Below, piece by piece: positions 40,808-50,292 of a DNA stretch of 64,000 nt. Made by a program: the position numbers and the translations under genes. The notes beneath the pieces are model-generated. The model saw only the letters and a list, made by a program, of their open reading frames with translations. It was not told the DNA's origin and made no database searches. The stretch's first letter is position 1. Each line of letters begins with the position of its first letter. Source of the stretch: Mycobacterium conspicuum (GTDB taxonomy: Bacteria; Actinomycetota; Actinomycetes; Mycobacteriales; Mycobacteriaceae); contig NZ_AP022613.1 in NCBI RefSeq assembly GCF_010730195.1, positions 6,173,140 to 6,237,139 on the forward strand, written 5' to 3'.

Positions 40808-41973
40808 CGACGGTCGCGCTCGGGCTCCCGAGCCAGCGGCTGCTGGGGCGGCAGCGGGCCCTGCAACGCGGTTTCGGACGGATCCGGGGCGGACAGGATC
40901 GGCAGCGGCCCGGTGGGCGAATCGTCGTCGGAGTCGTCGGTCTTCTCGGTGCGGAACACGAAGAAGAACACCACCCAGCCGATGGCCGAGATCAGCAACC
41001 AGCTGATCAGCCGGTAGATCAGCATCGCCGAGATGGCATTGGGCAGCGACATCCCGCTGGACACCAGGCCGGGCACCAACACCGCCTCCACCACCAGCAG
41101 CCCGCCCGGCATCAGCGGGATGGTGCCGACCGCGCGGGCGGCGGCGTACGCGACGGTCAGGCCGGCGACCGAGGCGTGGTCGCCGGCCGCGTACGCAGCG
41201 CAGCCGAGGCAGGCGACGTCGGCGATCCAGTTGAACAGGGACCAGCTGAACGCCACACCCAGGTCGCGCCGGCCCAGGCTGACCGATTCCAGCTGCATCA
41301 GCGTCTCGCGCCACTTTTCCACGCCGGTGTCGGCGGGCCGGCCCCGAACCGAGTTGACCCACGCCAGCACGCGGTTGCCGATGCCCTCGATCAGCTCCGG
41401 GCGCGACGCCACCGCCTGGGCCAGCAGCAGCAGCGTGACGAAACCACCGAGGGTGAACAGCAGCGAGAACGGGTTGTTCTTGGCGCCCAGGAAGAACGCG
41501 CCGCCCAGCCCGAGCACCGCCAGGCCGACCGCCTGCAGCACCCCCGACATGACCAGCTGCCACGACGCCACCACCGTCGAGGCGCCCCAAATGCGTTGCT
41601 GCCGTAGGAGAAACGTCGCGGAGAGCACCGGTCCGCCCGGCAGCGTGGTGCTCAACGAGTTGGCCGCGTAGAACGCGGCCTCCGAGCGCAGCTGCTTGAC
41701 GTGCACCCCGGCGGACGCCAGCAGGGTGCGCTGGATCTGGGCGAAGCTGTGCATCGACGCGACCGCGGCCGTCGTCGCGGCCAGCAGCCACCACCAGTTC
41801 GCGTCGAACAGGCTCCGCCACGCCTTGGCCAGCTGATCCCACCCCAGCGCGATCTCGACGGCCAGCACCACCGCGACGACGCCGAGCACGGCCCAGCGCA
41901 CCCACCAGTATTTGCCGCGCGGGGCAGCCTCGCGCTGGCTGACCAGCTTGCGGGCGGCGGCGTGGTGCGGCAC
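40804..41973 (-). CDS. LPG-synthase-like (AglD/UPF0104) membrane protein, Rv0204c-like
   Basis: This 389-residue protein has about eight membrane segments with the lysylphosphatidylglycerol synthase transmembrane pattern: AFYAANSLSTTLPGGPVLSATFLLRQQ and VGTIPLMPGGLLVVEAVLVPGL. It ends in an acidic and Pro-rich cytoplasmic tail. It has no aminoacyltransferase domain, so it acts as a flippase-like or glycosyl-lipid-related membrane protein; the function is unknown. GTG 41973 is chosen, as upstream codons are GC-rich and lack similarity. It matches Rv0204c and lies convergent with the heme-binding gene. Confidence 0.82.
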   Translation of the reverse strand: MPHHAAARKLVSQREAAPRGKYWWVRWAVLGVVAVVLAVEIALGWDQLAKAWRSLFDANWWWLLAATTAAVASMHSFAQIQRTLLASAGVHVKQLRSEAAFYAANSLSTTLPGGPVLSATFLLRQQRIWGASTVVASWQLVMSGVLQAVGLAVLGLGGAFFLGAKNNPFSLLFTLGGFVTLLLLAQAVASRPELIEGIGNRVLAWVNSVRGRPADTGVEKWRETLMQLESVSLGRRDLGVAFSWSLFNWIADVACLGCAAYAAGDHASVAGLTVAYAAARAVGTIPLMPGGLLVVEAVLVPGLVSSGMSLPNAISAMLIYRLISWLLISAIGWVVFFFVFRTEKTDDSDDDSPTGPLPILSAPDPSETALQGPLPPQQPLAREPERDRR

Positions 41974-42103
41974 GTGATTTAGGGTAACCGCGCAGGTGGC
42001 GCACCGATCGCTGCGCAACGAAGACCGTGTCGGGGTTGATCCGGGGTCGTGACCGGATCGTGCCGGCCCGAGAGGTTTCAACTCGGCGGATAGGCTTGCT
42101 GGA

Positions 42104-43246
42104 ATGGCGAACATCGAGGGCGCTTCAGACGCCGCGTCGGTCGAACCGCTGGTCCGTAAGGCCGCCGCCTGGGCGTGGCGGTTGCTGGTCATCCTGGGCG
42201 CCGCGGTCGCCGTGTTGTGGCTGGTGGAAAAGCTGGAAGTCATCGTCGTTCCGGTGTTGCTGGCGCTGATGATCAGCGCTTTGCTGCTGCCGGCGGTGGA
42301 CTGGCTAGACCGGCGGGGTCTGCCGCGCGGCGGCGCGGTGACGGTGGTGCTGCTGGGCGGGTTCGCGATCTTGGGCGGCATCCTGGCGTTCGTCATCATC
42401 CAGTTCGTCTACGGTGTGCCCGATCTGACCAAGCAGGTGGAGCGCAGCATCGACTCCACCCGCCGGTGGCTGATCGAGGGGCCGGCCCATCTGCGCGGCG
42501 AACAGATCGACAACGCGGGCAACGCGGCGATTCAGGCGCTGCACAACAACCAGGCGAAGTTGACCAGCGGCGCGCTGGCCACCGCAGCCACCATCACCGA
42601 GTTGGTCACCGCCGCGGTGTTGGCGCTGCTCACGCTGATTTTCTTCCTGTACGGCGGCCGCAACATCTGGTCCTACGTCACCAAGATCGTCCCGGTCAGT
42701 GCGCGGGAACGGGTGGCCGAGGCGGGCCGTGCCGGTTACGCGTCGCTGATCGGCTACGTGCGGGCCACGTTCCTGGTGGCGCTGACCGACGCGGCCGGGG
42801 TGGGCGTCGGGCTGGCGATCATGGGTGTGCCGCTCGCGCTGCCGCTGGCGTCGCTGGTGTTCCTCGGCGCGTTCGTCCCCCTGGTCGGTGCGGTGATCGC
42901 CGGCTTTCTGGCCGTGGTGGTCGCCCTGCTGGCCAAGGGCATCGTCTACGCGTTCGCCACGCTCGGTTTGCTGATCGTGATCAACCAGCTCGAGACGCAT
43001 TTGCTGCAGCCGTTGGTGATGGGGCGCGCGGTCTCGATTCACCCGCTCGCGGTGGTGCTGGCGATCGCCGCCGGCGGCGTGCTCGCGGGGATCGTCGGGG
43101 CGTTGCTCGCGGTGCCGACGGTCGCGTTTCTGAACAACGCGGTGCAGGTGTTGCTGGCCCCCGATCCGTCCGCCGAAGTGGACAAACAGGCCGAGGACGA
43201 TACCGGGGCCGTCGTCGAGGCCGAACCCGACAAGCCCGCACGGTGA
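42104..43246 (+). CDS. AI-2E family transporter (Rv0205-like)
   Basis: This 380-residue protein has eight predicted membrane segments in the PerM/AI-2E exporter order: two pairs at the N-terminus (LLVILGAAVAVLWLVEKLEVIVVPVLLALMISALLLPAVDWL), a soluble helical part (about residues 105-155) and a C-terminal set (ASLVFLGAFVPLVGAVIAGFLAVVVALLAKG). The C-terminal 30 residues are acidic. The substrate is unproven, as in most of this family. It is convergent with mmpL3, with 58 bases between the two stops. It matches Rv0205. Confidence 0.88.
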   Translation: MANIEGASDAASVEPLVRKAAAWAWRLLVILGAAVAVLWLVEKLEVIVVPVLLALMISALLLPAVDWLDRRGLPRGGAVTVVLLGGFAILGGILAFVIIQFVYGVPDLTKQVERSIDSTRRWLIEGPAHLRGEQIDNAGNAAIQALHNNQAKLTSGALATAATITELVTAAVLALLTLIFFLYGGRNIWSYVTKIVPVSARERVAEAGRAGYASLIGYVRATFLVALTDAAGVGVGLAIMGVPLALPLASLVFLGAFVPLVGAVIAGFLAVVVALLAKGIVYAFATLGLLIVINQLETHLLQPLVMGRAVSIHPLAVVLAIAAGGVLAGIVGALLAVPTVAFLNNAVQVLLAPDPSAEVDKQAEDDTGAVVEAEPDKPAR

Positions 43247-43304
43247 CCCTGACCGGGTTCACCATCGCGGCGGCGGAACTCACCGATGAGTACGGCGTGG
43301 AGAG

Positions 43305-46130
43305 CTAAAGCCGTCCTTCGCGGCGCAGCAAATCGGCGGCACTGACGCCCCCGCCGCCGCCGCGGCGGCGCGGCCGCGGCTCGCCGGCGTCATCGACATT
43401 GCCGACATGGCCGACATCGCTGCCGTTGTCGCCGTGGTCGGCCTGGCCGCGGGCGTTCATCTTTTCGGTGGCGGCCTCGGAATCCGAGGGAGCCGCGCTC
43501 TCGGGCCGCATGACCGGCAGGGCGGCGGTGGGGTCGGCCGCGTCGCTGGCATCCTCACCGGAAGCCGGCCCGGGAACGGGCGCGGCGCGCGTCGGTGCCG
43601 GTGGCGGCGGCGCGGGCTGGCCGGGCACCGACAGGCGAGTGGTGTTCGCGTCGTCCGTTGCCGCGTTCGGCCGAGTGTTCAGCCGTGCGGTGCTCTCGCC
43701 GGAGGGGAGCGGGGCCGGGCCGGGACGCGTGGGCGGCGGGCTGGGATGGGTGGGGTCGTGCGCCGGACGCGGGGTCGCGGCGGCCAGGCTGGCCGCCTTC
43801 ACCGGCGGCCGCACGGCGCGCCCCCCTCCGCTCAACCCGGTGGGCCGCTTGTGCTCGTCGGGCAGGTCGATCTCGCCCAGGCCGAGGCGGTTCTGCAGGC
43901 GCCGCGCCCAGCGCGGAGCCCACCAGCAGTCGTCGCCGAGCAGCTTCATCACCGAGGGCACCAGGAACATCCGCACCACGGTCGCGTCCAACAGCAGCGC
44001 GGCCATCAGGCCGAACGCCAGATACTTCATCATCACCAGGTCGGAGAACACAAACGCGGCGGCGACCACGGCCAGCACCAGCGCGGCCGCGGTGATCAAC
44101 CGCCCGGTGGTCGCGGTGCCGATCCGGATGGCCTCGGCGGTGGACATGCCGCGCTCGCGCGCCTCGACCATCCGGGACACCAGGAACACCTCGTAGTCGG
44201 TGGCCAGCCCGTAACCGACGGCCACCACCAGCGCGATGATCACCACCATCAGCGGCGTCGGCGTGAAGTTCAGCAGCGTCGCGAAATGCCCGTCGACGAA
44301 GATCCACGTCAGGATGCCCAGGGTGGACCCGATCGTCAGCACGCTCATCACCGCGGCCTTGATCGGTAACACGAACGACCCGAACGCCAGGAACATCAGC
44401 AGCATGGTGGTGCTGATCAGCACGACCGCCATCAGCGGCGCCTTGTCGACCAGGCTGTGAATCGAATCCTCGATCAGGGCCGGCGTGCCACCCACCATCA
44501 TTTCCATGCCCTTGGGCGGGGTGATGGCGCGTAGCTCACCGATCTTTTCCGCCGCGGTATTGGGGTTGATGAGTCCGTTCTGCAGCACCCGCACCGAGGG
44601 GTCCTTCGAGGCGCCCGGCGCGTAGCTGCGCTCCTGCCACATGTTCGCCGGGTCGTTGTCCTGCTCGCTGAAGCCGCTGATCGCCATGACCTTGCTGCGC
44701 ACGTCCGCGACCTGGGCGTCGGTGACGGGCTGATGGTTGGTCGATTGGATGACCAGCGTGAGCGGATCGGTCCGGTAGCTGGGGAACAGCTTGTCGAAGT
44801 GTTCCTGCGCCAGGCGCACCGAGTTGTCCGGCGGCAGATACTTCTCGCTGATGGCGCCGAACGACAGGTTGCCCAACGGGATGACCAGCAGGATCATGCC
44901 GACGGCGATCGGGATGGCGAACAGCAGCGGCCGCTTCATCACCCGGGTGACCAGCTTGCCCCAGAAGCCGGCCTCGACCTCTTCGCGGGTTTTGGTCTTC
45001 TGCAGCCGGTCGGCGAGCCAGTTGAGGTAGGCCCGCGAGTACTTCCAGTTGCGCAGGAACGGCACCCGGAAGGCGGTCCGCACGCCCAGCGCGTCCACGT
45101 GGCGACCCAGGATGCCCAGGCAGGCCGGCAGCAGTGTGATCGACAGCAGCGCGGCGAGGCCCACCGCGGCGAAGATCGCGTACGTCATCGAATGCACGAA
45201 GCCCTGCGGCAGCACGAGCAGGCTGGCCGTCGAGACCATGATCAGCGCGGCGGAGAACGCCACGGTGCGACCGGCCGTCATCACGGTGCGCCGCACGGCC
45301 GCCTCGGTGTCGTAGCCCTCGGCGATCTCCTCCCTAAACCGGCTCACCACGAACAGCCCGTAGTCGATGGCGATACCGAAGCCGATCAGCGAGATCACCA
45401 TCAGGGCGAAGACGTGCACGGGGCCGAACAGGGCGGCGAACCGCATCAGGCCCAGCGCGCCGGCGATGGTCAGGCCGCCGACGATGGCCGGAAGGCAGGC
45501 CGCGACCGCGCCGCCGAACACCAAAAACAGCACCACGGTCACCGCCGGCACCCCGAGGTATTCGAACTTCTCCAGGTCGGTGGCGATGGTGCCGGTCAAG
45601 GCGTTGGCGATCGGCTCCAGCCCGGCGAGCTGCACGGTGCCGCCGTCGAGCTTCTGCAGGTCGGGGGCGACGGTTTTGTAATTGTTGAGGATCGTGTCGT
45701 CGTCGTCGCCCTTGATCGGAATGGACACGAACGTGTACTTCTTGTCCTGCGTGACCATGCCCCGAATGAGTGGGCTGGTGGTATCGGGCGCCCTCAAGTA
45801 GCCGGCCCAGCCCATGATTTGGTTGGGATGGTCCTGCACGACCTGGTTGAGTTCGTCGGTGACCTTCTTGGCCCAGGCCGGGTCCTCGACGGTTTTGCCG
45901 TCCGGCGCCTTGAAGATGGCGACGACGTGGCCGGTGCGGTCGCGGCCGTACACCTTGTCGCCGATGATGGAAGCCTTCACCGACTGGCTGCCGTCGTCGT
46001 AGTAGCCGCTCGACGTGAGGTGCTTACCCAGGCCGATCGCGAAGAGACCACCGAGCAGGCACAGGGCCGCCGTCACCCCGATAACGATGTACCGATACCG
46101 GTACACAGTTCGACCCCACCAGGCGAACAC
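43305..46130 (-). CDS. mmpL3: Trehalose monomycolate flippase MmpL3
   Basis: This 941-residue RND transporter has twelve helices, two periplasmic porter domains and a long Pro/Ala/Arg-rich cytoplasmic tail after about residue 730. The proton-relay Asp-Tyr pairs lie in GIAIDYGLFVVSRF and GLATDYEVFLVSRM. It moves trehalose monomycolate across the inner membrane for the outer membrane and is essential; it is the target of many anti-tuberculous leads (such as SQ109-type inhibitors). It is almost the same length as the M. tuberculosis protein (944). It matches Rv0206c, with a small promoter region of about 60 bases shared with the preceding gene. Confidence 0.97.
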   Translation of the reverse strand: MFAWWGRTVYRYRYIVIGVTAALCLLGGLFAIGLGKHLTSSGYYDDGSQSVKASIIGDKVYGRDRTGHVVAIFKAPDGKTVEDPAWAKKVTDELNQVVQDHPNQIMGWAGYLRAPDTTSPLIRGMVTQDKKYTFVSIPIKGDDDDTILNNYKTVAPDLQKLDGGTVQLAGLEPIANALTGTIATDLEKFEYLGVPAVTVVLFLVFGGAVAACLPAIVGGLTIAGALGLMRFAALFGPVHVFALMVISLIGFGIAIDYGLFVVSRFREEIAEGYDTEAAVRRTVMTAGRTVAFSAALIMVSTASLLVLPQGFVHSMTYAIFAAVGLAALLSITLLPACLGILGRHVDALGVRTAFRVPFLRNWKYSRAYLNWLADRLQKTKTREEVEAGFWGKLVTRVMKRPLLFAIPIAVGMILLVIPLGNLSFGAISEKYLPPDNSVRLAQEHFDKLFPSYRTDPLTLVIQSTNHQPVTDAQVADVRSKVMAISGFSEQDNDPANMWQERSYAPGASKDPSVRVLQNGLINPNTAAEKIGELRAITPPKGMEMMVGGTPALIEDSIHSLVDKAPLMAVVLISTTMLLMFLAFGSFVLPIKAAVMSVLTIGSTLGILTWIFVDGHFATLLNFTPTPLMVVIIALVVAVGYGLATDYEVFLVSRMVEARERGMSTAEAIRIGTATTGRLITAAALVLAVVAAAFVFSDLVMMKYLAFGLMAALLLDATVVRMFLVPSVMKLLGDDCWWAPRWARRLQNRLGLGEIDLPDEHKRPTGLSGGGRAVRPPVKAASLAAATPRPAHDPTHPSPPPTRPGPAPLPSGESTARLNTRPNAATDDANTTRLSVPGQPAPPPPAPTRAAPVPGPASGEDASDAADPTAALPVMRPESAAPSDSEAATEKMNARGQADHGDNGSDVGHVGNVDDAGEPRPRRRGGGGGVSAADLLRREGRL

Positions 46131-46189
46131 GTACGCTCCTTACTGGATCTCTACCGAGCCGCGCAGTGGCTTCCCAGTCTCACACACGC

Positions 46190-46894
46190 TCATACGCGTG
46201 CTGTCAACAGCGCTGACAGCGGCCGGAACGGCTGCAGCCATGCCCCTTGCTCAGGCAGCGAATCCAGGCCGATCCGCGGCAATGGTTCCCGGAAGACACC
46301 CGTGATGTCCTCCAGGTCGACGAATTCCAAGGTATCCGACGCTAGTGCCCAACTCGCGTGTTCACGAAATCCGATGACCTGAACTGGCGTTCCGTCGCGG
46401 GCCACCTCTTCGAGCGGCTGACGGAAGGCCTGACCGTCGGCGGAGGCCACCACCAGGGCCGCGAGACCGTCGCTGCGCCGGCGCTCGATGTGCTCGAGCA
46501 TGTCGCGGTCGACGTCGCTGTCCTCGTCGATCTTCGGCTTGGCGAAGACCGCGAAGCCCACATTACGCAAGGCCTCCACCCAGGGCCGGACGACGTCGGC
46601 GCTGCCCGGCGCGATGTTGGTGAACACGGTGGCCTCGGGCTCGATCGTGACGCCCGGACGAGCCGCCGAGACGTCCGCGGTGCGCGCCAGCAGCCAGCGA
46701 CCTAAGGCGTCGAAACGCGGGCGCTCCAGCGCCGTCGGGCGCCGGCCCAGGATCGAGCCCAGGCCCATGTCGAGGTTGGGGGCGTCCCACACCAGCAGCA
46801 CCCGCCGGATCGGCGGGGTGAACTCGGCCGCGGCGCTGTCGCCGCCCTCGTCGTGCAGGGCCGGAGGAGCTTCTTCTGTCACGCTCATGGTCAT
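46190..46894 (-). CDS. NYN-domain (PIN-like) protein, Rv0207c-like
   Basis: This 234-residue protein has a NYN/PIN-like nuclease fold: RVLLVWDAPNLDMGLG (first acidic strand), KPKIDEDSDVDRDMLEHIE (second acidic site) and LVVASADGQAFRQPLEEV (third). It lies after trmB and overlaps it (ATGA at 46891-46894), so it is cotranscribed with a tRNA methyltransferase and sits just upstream of mmpL3. An RNA-processing role is plausible but not shown. It matches Rv0207c. Confidence 0.85.
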   Translation of the reverse strand: MTMSVTEEAPPALHDEGGDSAAAEFTPPIRRVLLVWDAPNLDMGLGSILGRRPTALERPRFDALGRWLLARTADVSAARPGVTIEPEATVFTNIAPGSADVVRPWVEALRNVGFAVFAKPKIDEDSDVDRDMLEHIERRRSDGLAALVVASADGQAFRQPLEEVARDGTPVQVIGFREHASWALASDTLEFVDLEDITGVFREPLPRIGLDSLPEQGAWLQPFRPLSALLTARV

Positions 46895-47658
46895 CGTCTT
46901 TTCCAGATCAGCTCGGTGACGTCGCTGCCCGCTTCTTGGGCCTTCGTCTCGTATTTAGTAGTGGGGCGCACCACCGAGATCGGTAGTGATTCGGCGCCGG
47001 GATCGACCCGGACGAGCCGGGCCTGGCTGTCTCCGACCTCCGCGATGTGCTCGGCGTAACCCGGATGGTCCGTCGCGGCATGCAGAATCCCACCGGGGAG
47101 TAGCCGGTCGGCGATCAGGTCAACCGTCGCCGGCTGCACAAACCGGCGCTTGTGGTGGCGCACCTTCGGCCACGGATCGGGGAAGAAGACGCGGACGCCG
47201 GTCAGCGAGCCCGGCGCGACGAGGCGCTCCAGCACGTCGATCCCGTTGCCGAGGATCAACCGGACATTGCCGACCTGCTCGCGCTCGATCGCGCACAGCA
47301 GCTGCGCGAGCCCGCGCCGATAAACCTCCACCGCGATCACGTCGATGTCGGGTTCGTCCTGCGCCATCGCCAGCGTCGACGCGCCGTTGCCGCAGCCGAT
47401 CTCCACCACCAGCGGCGCGCGCCGGCCGAACCATGCCGCGATGTCCGGTTGCTCGCCCGACGGCTCCTGCCCGACCGATAGGCCCAGCTCCGGCCACCGC
47501 CGCTCCCAGGTGTCCCGTTGCAGGTCGGACAGGGCGGAGTGGCGTGAGCGAAAGCTGCTGGCCGGGAGGCGCCGGTTGGGCTCCGCTCGCTCGGCCGCCG
47601 GTGTGTCGGCGCGCGCCGTCACTCCCGGTTGCGCATACATCCGTCCATCGTGGCGCAT
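46891..47658 (-). CDS. trmB: tRNA (guanine-N7-)-methyltransferase TrmB
   Basis: This 255-residue SAM-dependent enzyme makes m7G46 in tRNA. The SAM site is LVVEIGCGNGASTLAMA and the catalytic region is VRVFFPDPWPKVRHHKRRFVQP, with the final TKYETKAQ motif conserved. ATG 47658 is used; ATG 47640 is possible. It matches Rv0208c. The NYN gene follows with a 4-base overlap. Confidence 0.94.
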   Translation of the reverse strand: MRHDGRMYAQPGVTARADTPAAERAEPNRRLPASSFRSRHSALSDLQRDTWERRWPELGLSVGQEPSGEQPDIAAWFGRRAPLVVEIGCGNGASTLAMAQDEPDIDVIAVEVYRRGLAQLLCAIEREQVGNVRLILGNGIDVLERLVAPGSLTGVRVFFPDPWPKVRHHKRRFVQPATVDLIADRLLPGGILHAATDHPGYAEHIAEVGDSQARLVRVDPGAESLPISVVRPTTKYETKAQEAGSDVTELIWKRR

Positions 47659-47767
47659 GACACGCCGATGTAGTCGCCTCAGATCCAGATTGATACCCAA
47701 CAGTTGCCTTCGGCTGCTACCACAGGGTGGCTCGCGGGTTGGCCGCACAGCTGCCACCATTCGGGGC

Positions 47768-48646
47768 ATGCTGGGAGCGGGCCACCGGGCGTTCGTTTCG
47801 GAGCTGGCGCGATTCGCCGCCGAGGGGATCGATGAGCGGCTGGCCGCGGTCGCGGAGCGGGCCGCGGCGCCGGTGCGGGTGGCCGTGCGCGGACGGCGCG
47901 GGGTGGGCCGCTCGGCGGTGGCGCGGGCATTAAATATTGGCGACATTGGCGCCGCGCGCGAGCCGGACGTTCTCGTGTACGTGCTTGCCGAGGTGGTCAA
48001 GCCCGAGGATGCCCGGGCCGTCGCCGCGGCGCGGTGTCCGGTGCTGGCGGTGCTGAACAAAGCCGACGTGACCGGGTTCGCCGGGGACGGGCCGATGGCG
48101 CTGGCGCGGGCGCGCTGCACGCATTTTTCCGAACTGCTCGGGGTCCGGGTGCTGCCGATGAGCGGCTTGCTCGCGGTGGCCGCGCAGCTCGAGGACCCCG
48201 GTTCGGGCGCGCTCGGCCCGTTCGGCGCCGCGGTCGCGGTCGCCGCGGCGCGCCGCGGCATCCCGCCCGCGCAGGTGCGCGCGCTGTTGCGGCGCGTCAG
48301 CGGGGTCGACGCGGTGCTGGACCGGCTCGACGGGGTGTCCGCCGACGTGCGCTATCGGCGGGTGCTGGACGCCGTCGCCGAACTCGAGGCGCTGGCGGTC
48401 GCGAACCCCGATATCGGCGGCTTCCTGGCGCGCGACGACACGGTGCTCGCCCGGATGGCCGCCGCCGTCGACGTGGCCGAATCCGCCGGATTGGACGTGG
48501 AGGAGTGCCGCGACCGGGCCGGGTACCTGGCGCGGGCCGCGCGCTGGCAGCGGTACGGCCGGGCGCAGGCCCGTGTCGTGCACCGCGCGTGTGGCGCGGA
48601 CATCGCCAGGGGATCGTTGCGGCTTTGGGCCGGAGCGCCGGCGTGA
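47768..48646 (+). CDS. Dynamin-like GTPase-related protein (Rv0209-like)
   Basis: This 292-residue protein has a degenerate P-loop (RGRRGVGRSAVARAL, where Arg replaces the usual Lys) and a G4-type NKAD (VLAVLNKADV), as in bacterial dynamin-like IniA/IniC relatives. Helical regions follow. It overlaps the next gene (GTGA), and the two form a conserved pair as Rv0209/Rv0210. It may act in envelope remodelling, which is inferred from the family. Confidence 0.75.
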   Translation: MLGAGHRAFVSELARFAAEGIDERLAAVAERAAAPVRVAVRGRRGVGRSAVARALNIGDIGAAREPDVLVYVLAEVVKPEDARAVAAARCPVLAVLNKADVTGFAGDGPMALARARCTHFSELLGVRVLPMSGLLAVAAQLEDPGSGALGPFGAAVAVAAARRGIPPAQVRALLRRVSGVDAVLDRLDGVSADVRYRRVLDAVAELEALAVANPDIGGFLARDDTVLARMAAAVDVAESAGLDVEECRDRAGYLARAARWQRYGRAQARVVHRACGADIARGSLRLWAGAPA

Positions 48647-50148
48647 CGGACGGGGCCCACGACGGTCCGGTCGCCGCGGTGGACGCCCTGGTGGCCGGGG
48701 TCGGGCCGGCCGCGCTGGATCCGCCCCCGAGCACCCCGTGTGACGCGGTGCTGGTGACCGGGCCGTGGCTGGCCGGCGTGAGCGGGGTCGTCGCGGCGCT
48801 GCGCGACCGGCTGCCCCAGCACAGGTTCGTCGAGTCGACCGAGCTGGGGCACGGCGATGCGCCCCTGGCGGTGGTGTTCGTCGTCTCGGCGGCGGCCCAC
48901 CTGACCGAATCCGACCGCGCGTTGCTCGACGCCGCGGCCGAACACACCGACGCGGTGGTCTGCGTGGTGGCCAAGATCGACGTGCACCACGGCTGGCGGG
49001 ACGTGCTCGCCGCCGACCGCGACGCGCTGGTGGCCCACGCGCCGCGCTACGCCGGGGCGCCCTGGGTGGGGGCCGCCGCGGCGCCCGAAATGGGAGGCGC
49101 TTGCGTCGACGACCTCGTCGACGCCGTGACGGCGCGGCTCGCCGACCCGTGCGTCCCGCGGCGAAACAGGTTGCGGGCGTGGGAATCCCGGCTGCGGGCG
49201 GCCGCGCTGCGGTGCGAGCATGACGCCGAGGGCGCCGGCCGGCGGGCCCGCGTCGAGGCGTTGCGCGAGGCGCGCGCCACGGCCCTGCGGGAACGGCGCG
49301 AATCGAAAACCGAGCGGAGCATCGCGCTGCGCGGCCGGATCCAACAGGCCCGGGTGCAGCTGTCCCACTTCGCCCGCCACCGCTGCGCGTCGGTGCGCGG
49401 CGAACTGCAAGACGATGCCGCCGCGCTGCCGCGCCGAGCGATGGGCGGCTTCGAAGGGGAGGCCCGCGCGCGGGTCGAGCGGGTGGTGGCCGAGGTGAGC
49501 GAGGCCACCGACGCGCACCTGGCCGACGTCGCCGAGACGATGGGCGTGGGCGTGGCGCTACCGGCGGTCGAGCGGCTGCCGGTGGTGGAGTTCCCGGCGC
49601 CGCCGCTGAAACCGCGACGGCCGGAAACCGCGCTGATGTTGCTGCTGGGCGCCGGGTTCGGGCTGGGCGTGGGGCTGACGCTGAGCCGGATGCTCACCGG
49701 CCTGGCTTTGCGGCCCGCACTGGAGCTGGCCGGGGCGGCGGCGTGTGTTGCCGTCGGGCTCGCGCTCACCTATGTGGTGGTGACGCTGCGCGGGCTGCTG
49801 CGCGACCGCGCGCTGCTGGACCGCTGGGCCGGCGAGGCGGCAGCGTCGCTACGGTCGGTGGCCGAGGAGCTGGTCGCCACCCGGGTGCTGCAGGCCGAGT
49901 CGATGCTGACCGGCGCGCTGGCGGCCCGCGACGAGGCGGAGCGCGCGCGGGTGGCCGAACGGGTCAGAGCGATCGACGGCGAACTCCGCGAACACGCCAT
50001 CGCGGCGGCGCGGGCCGCTGCGGCGCGGGACCGGCGGCTGCCCGCGCTGCGGGCCGCGCTTGGGGTGGTAAGTGCAGAACTGGGCGATCCGGGTATACCC
50101 GTACGGGTGAAACGGGGCGGGCTGAGCGCTTCTGAATCGTTGTTGTGA
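48643..50148 (+). CDS. Membrane-associated partner of dynamin-like protein (Rv0210-like)
   Basis: This 501-residue protein has an N-terminal GTPase-like region without a P-loop (VLVTGPWLAGVSGVVAALRDRL, KIDVHH), a coiled-coil-prone part (about residues 190-300), two membrane helices (about 330-390) and a C-terminal helical region rich in Ala, Arg and Glu. The GTG at 48643 overlaps the preceding stop. Pairs of dynamin-like proteins with one defective partner are common in actinobacteria. It matches Rv0210 in place. Confidence 0.75.
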   Translation: MTDGAHDGPVAAVDALVAGVGPAALDPPPSTPCDAVLVTGPWLAGVSGVVAALRDRLPQHRFVESTELGHGDAPLAVVFVVSAAAHLTESDRALLDAAAEHTDAVVCVVAKIDVHHGWRDVLAADRDALVAHAPRYAGAPWVGAAAAPEMGGACVDDLVDAVTARLADPCVPRRNRLRAWESRLRAAALRCEHDAEGAGRRARVEALREARATALRERRESKTERSIALRGRIQQARVQLSHFARHRCASVRGELQDDAAALPRRAMGGFEGEARARVERVVAEVSEATDAHLADVAETMGVGVALPAVERLPVVEFPAPPLKPRRPETALMLLLGAGFGLGVGLTLSRMLTGLALRPALELAGAAACVAVGLALTYVVVTLRGLLRDRALLDRWAGEAAASLRSVAEELVATRVLQAESMLTGALAARDEAERARVAERVRAIDGELREHAIAAARAAAARDRRLPALRAALGVVSAELGDPGIPVRVKRGGLSASESLL

Positions 50149-50292
50149 GGAGTCTTATACCCGTCCGGATCTTCCCTAGCAAGGTGATCACGATAACCTG
50201 GTAACAAAGCAGCACACGTCAACAGTTGTGTGGGCGTATCGCGAATAACGCCGGGACGCCCGCGAGTAAGCCGAAGAATTCAGGAGAGTTCG

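Noticed and set aside
39257..42004. 915-residue open frame crossing mmpL11, Rv0203- and Rv0204c-like genes
   Set aside because: It spans three well-supported genes in the wrong frame or strand, and its Gly/Arg-rich content shows no domain. It is a GC-rich shadow frame.
42175..43308. Second frame within the AI-2E family gene
   Set aside because: It overlaps the membrane protein gene in a different frame with Arg/Gly-rich content and no hydrophobic pattern.
44733..46382. 549-residue open frame antisense to mmpL3
   Set aside because: It overlaps an essential, well-conserved gene and has composition typical of an antisense shadow.
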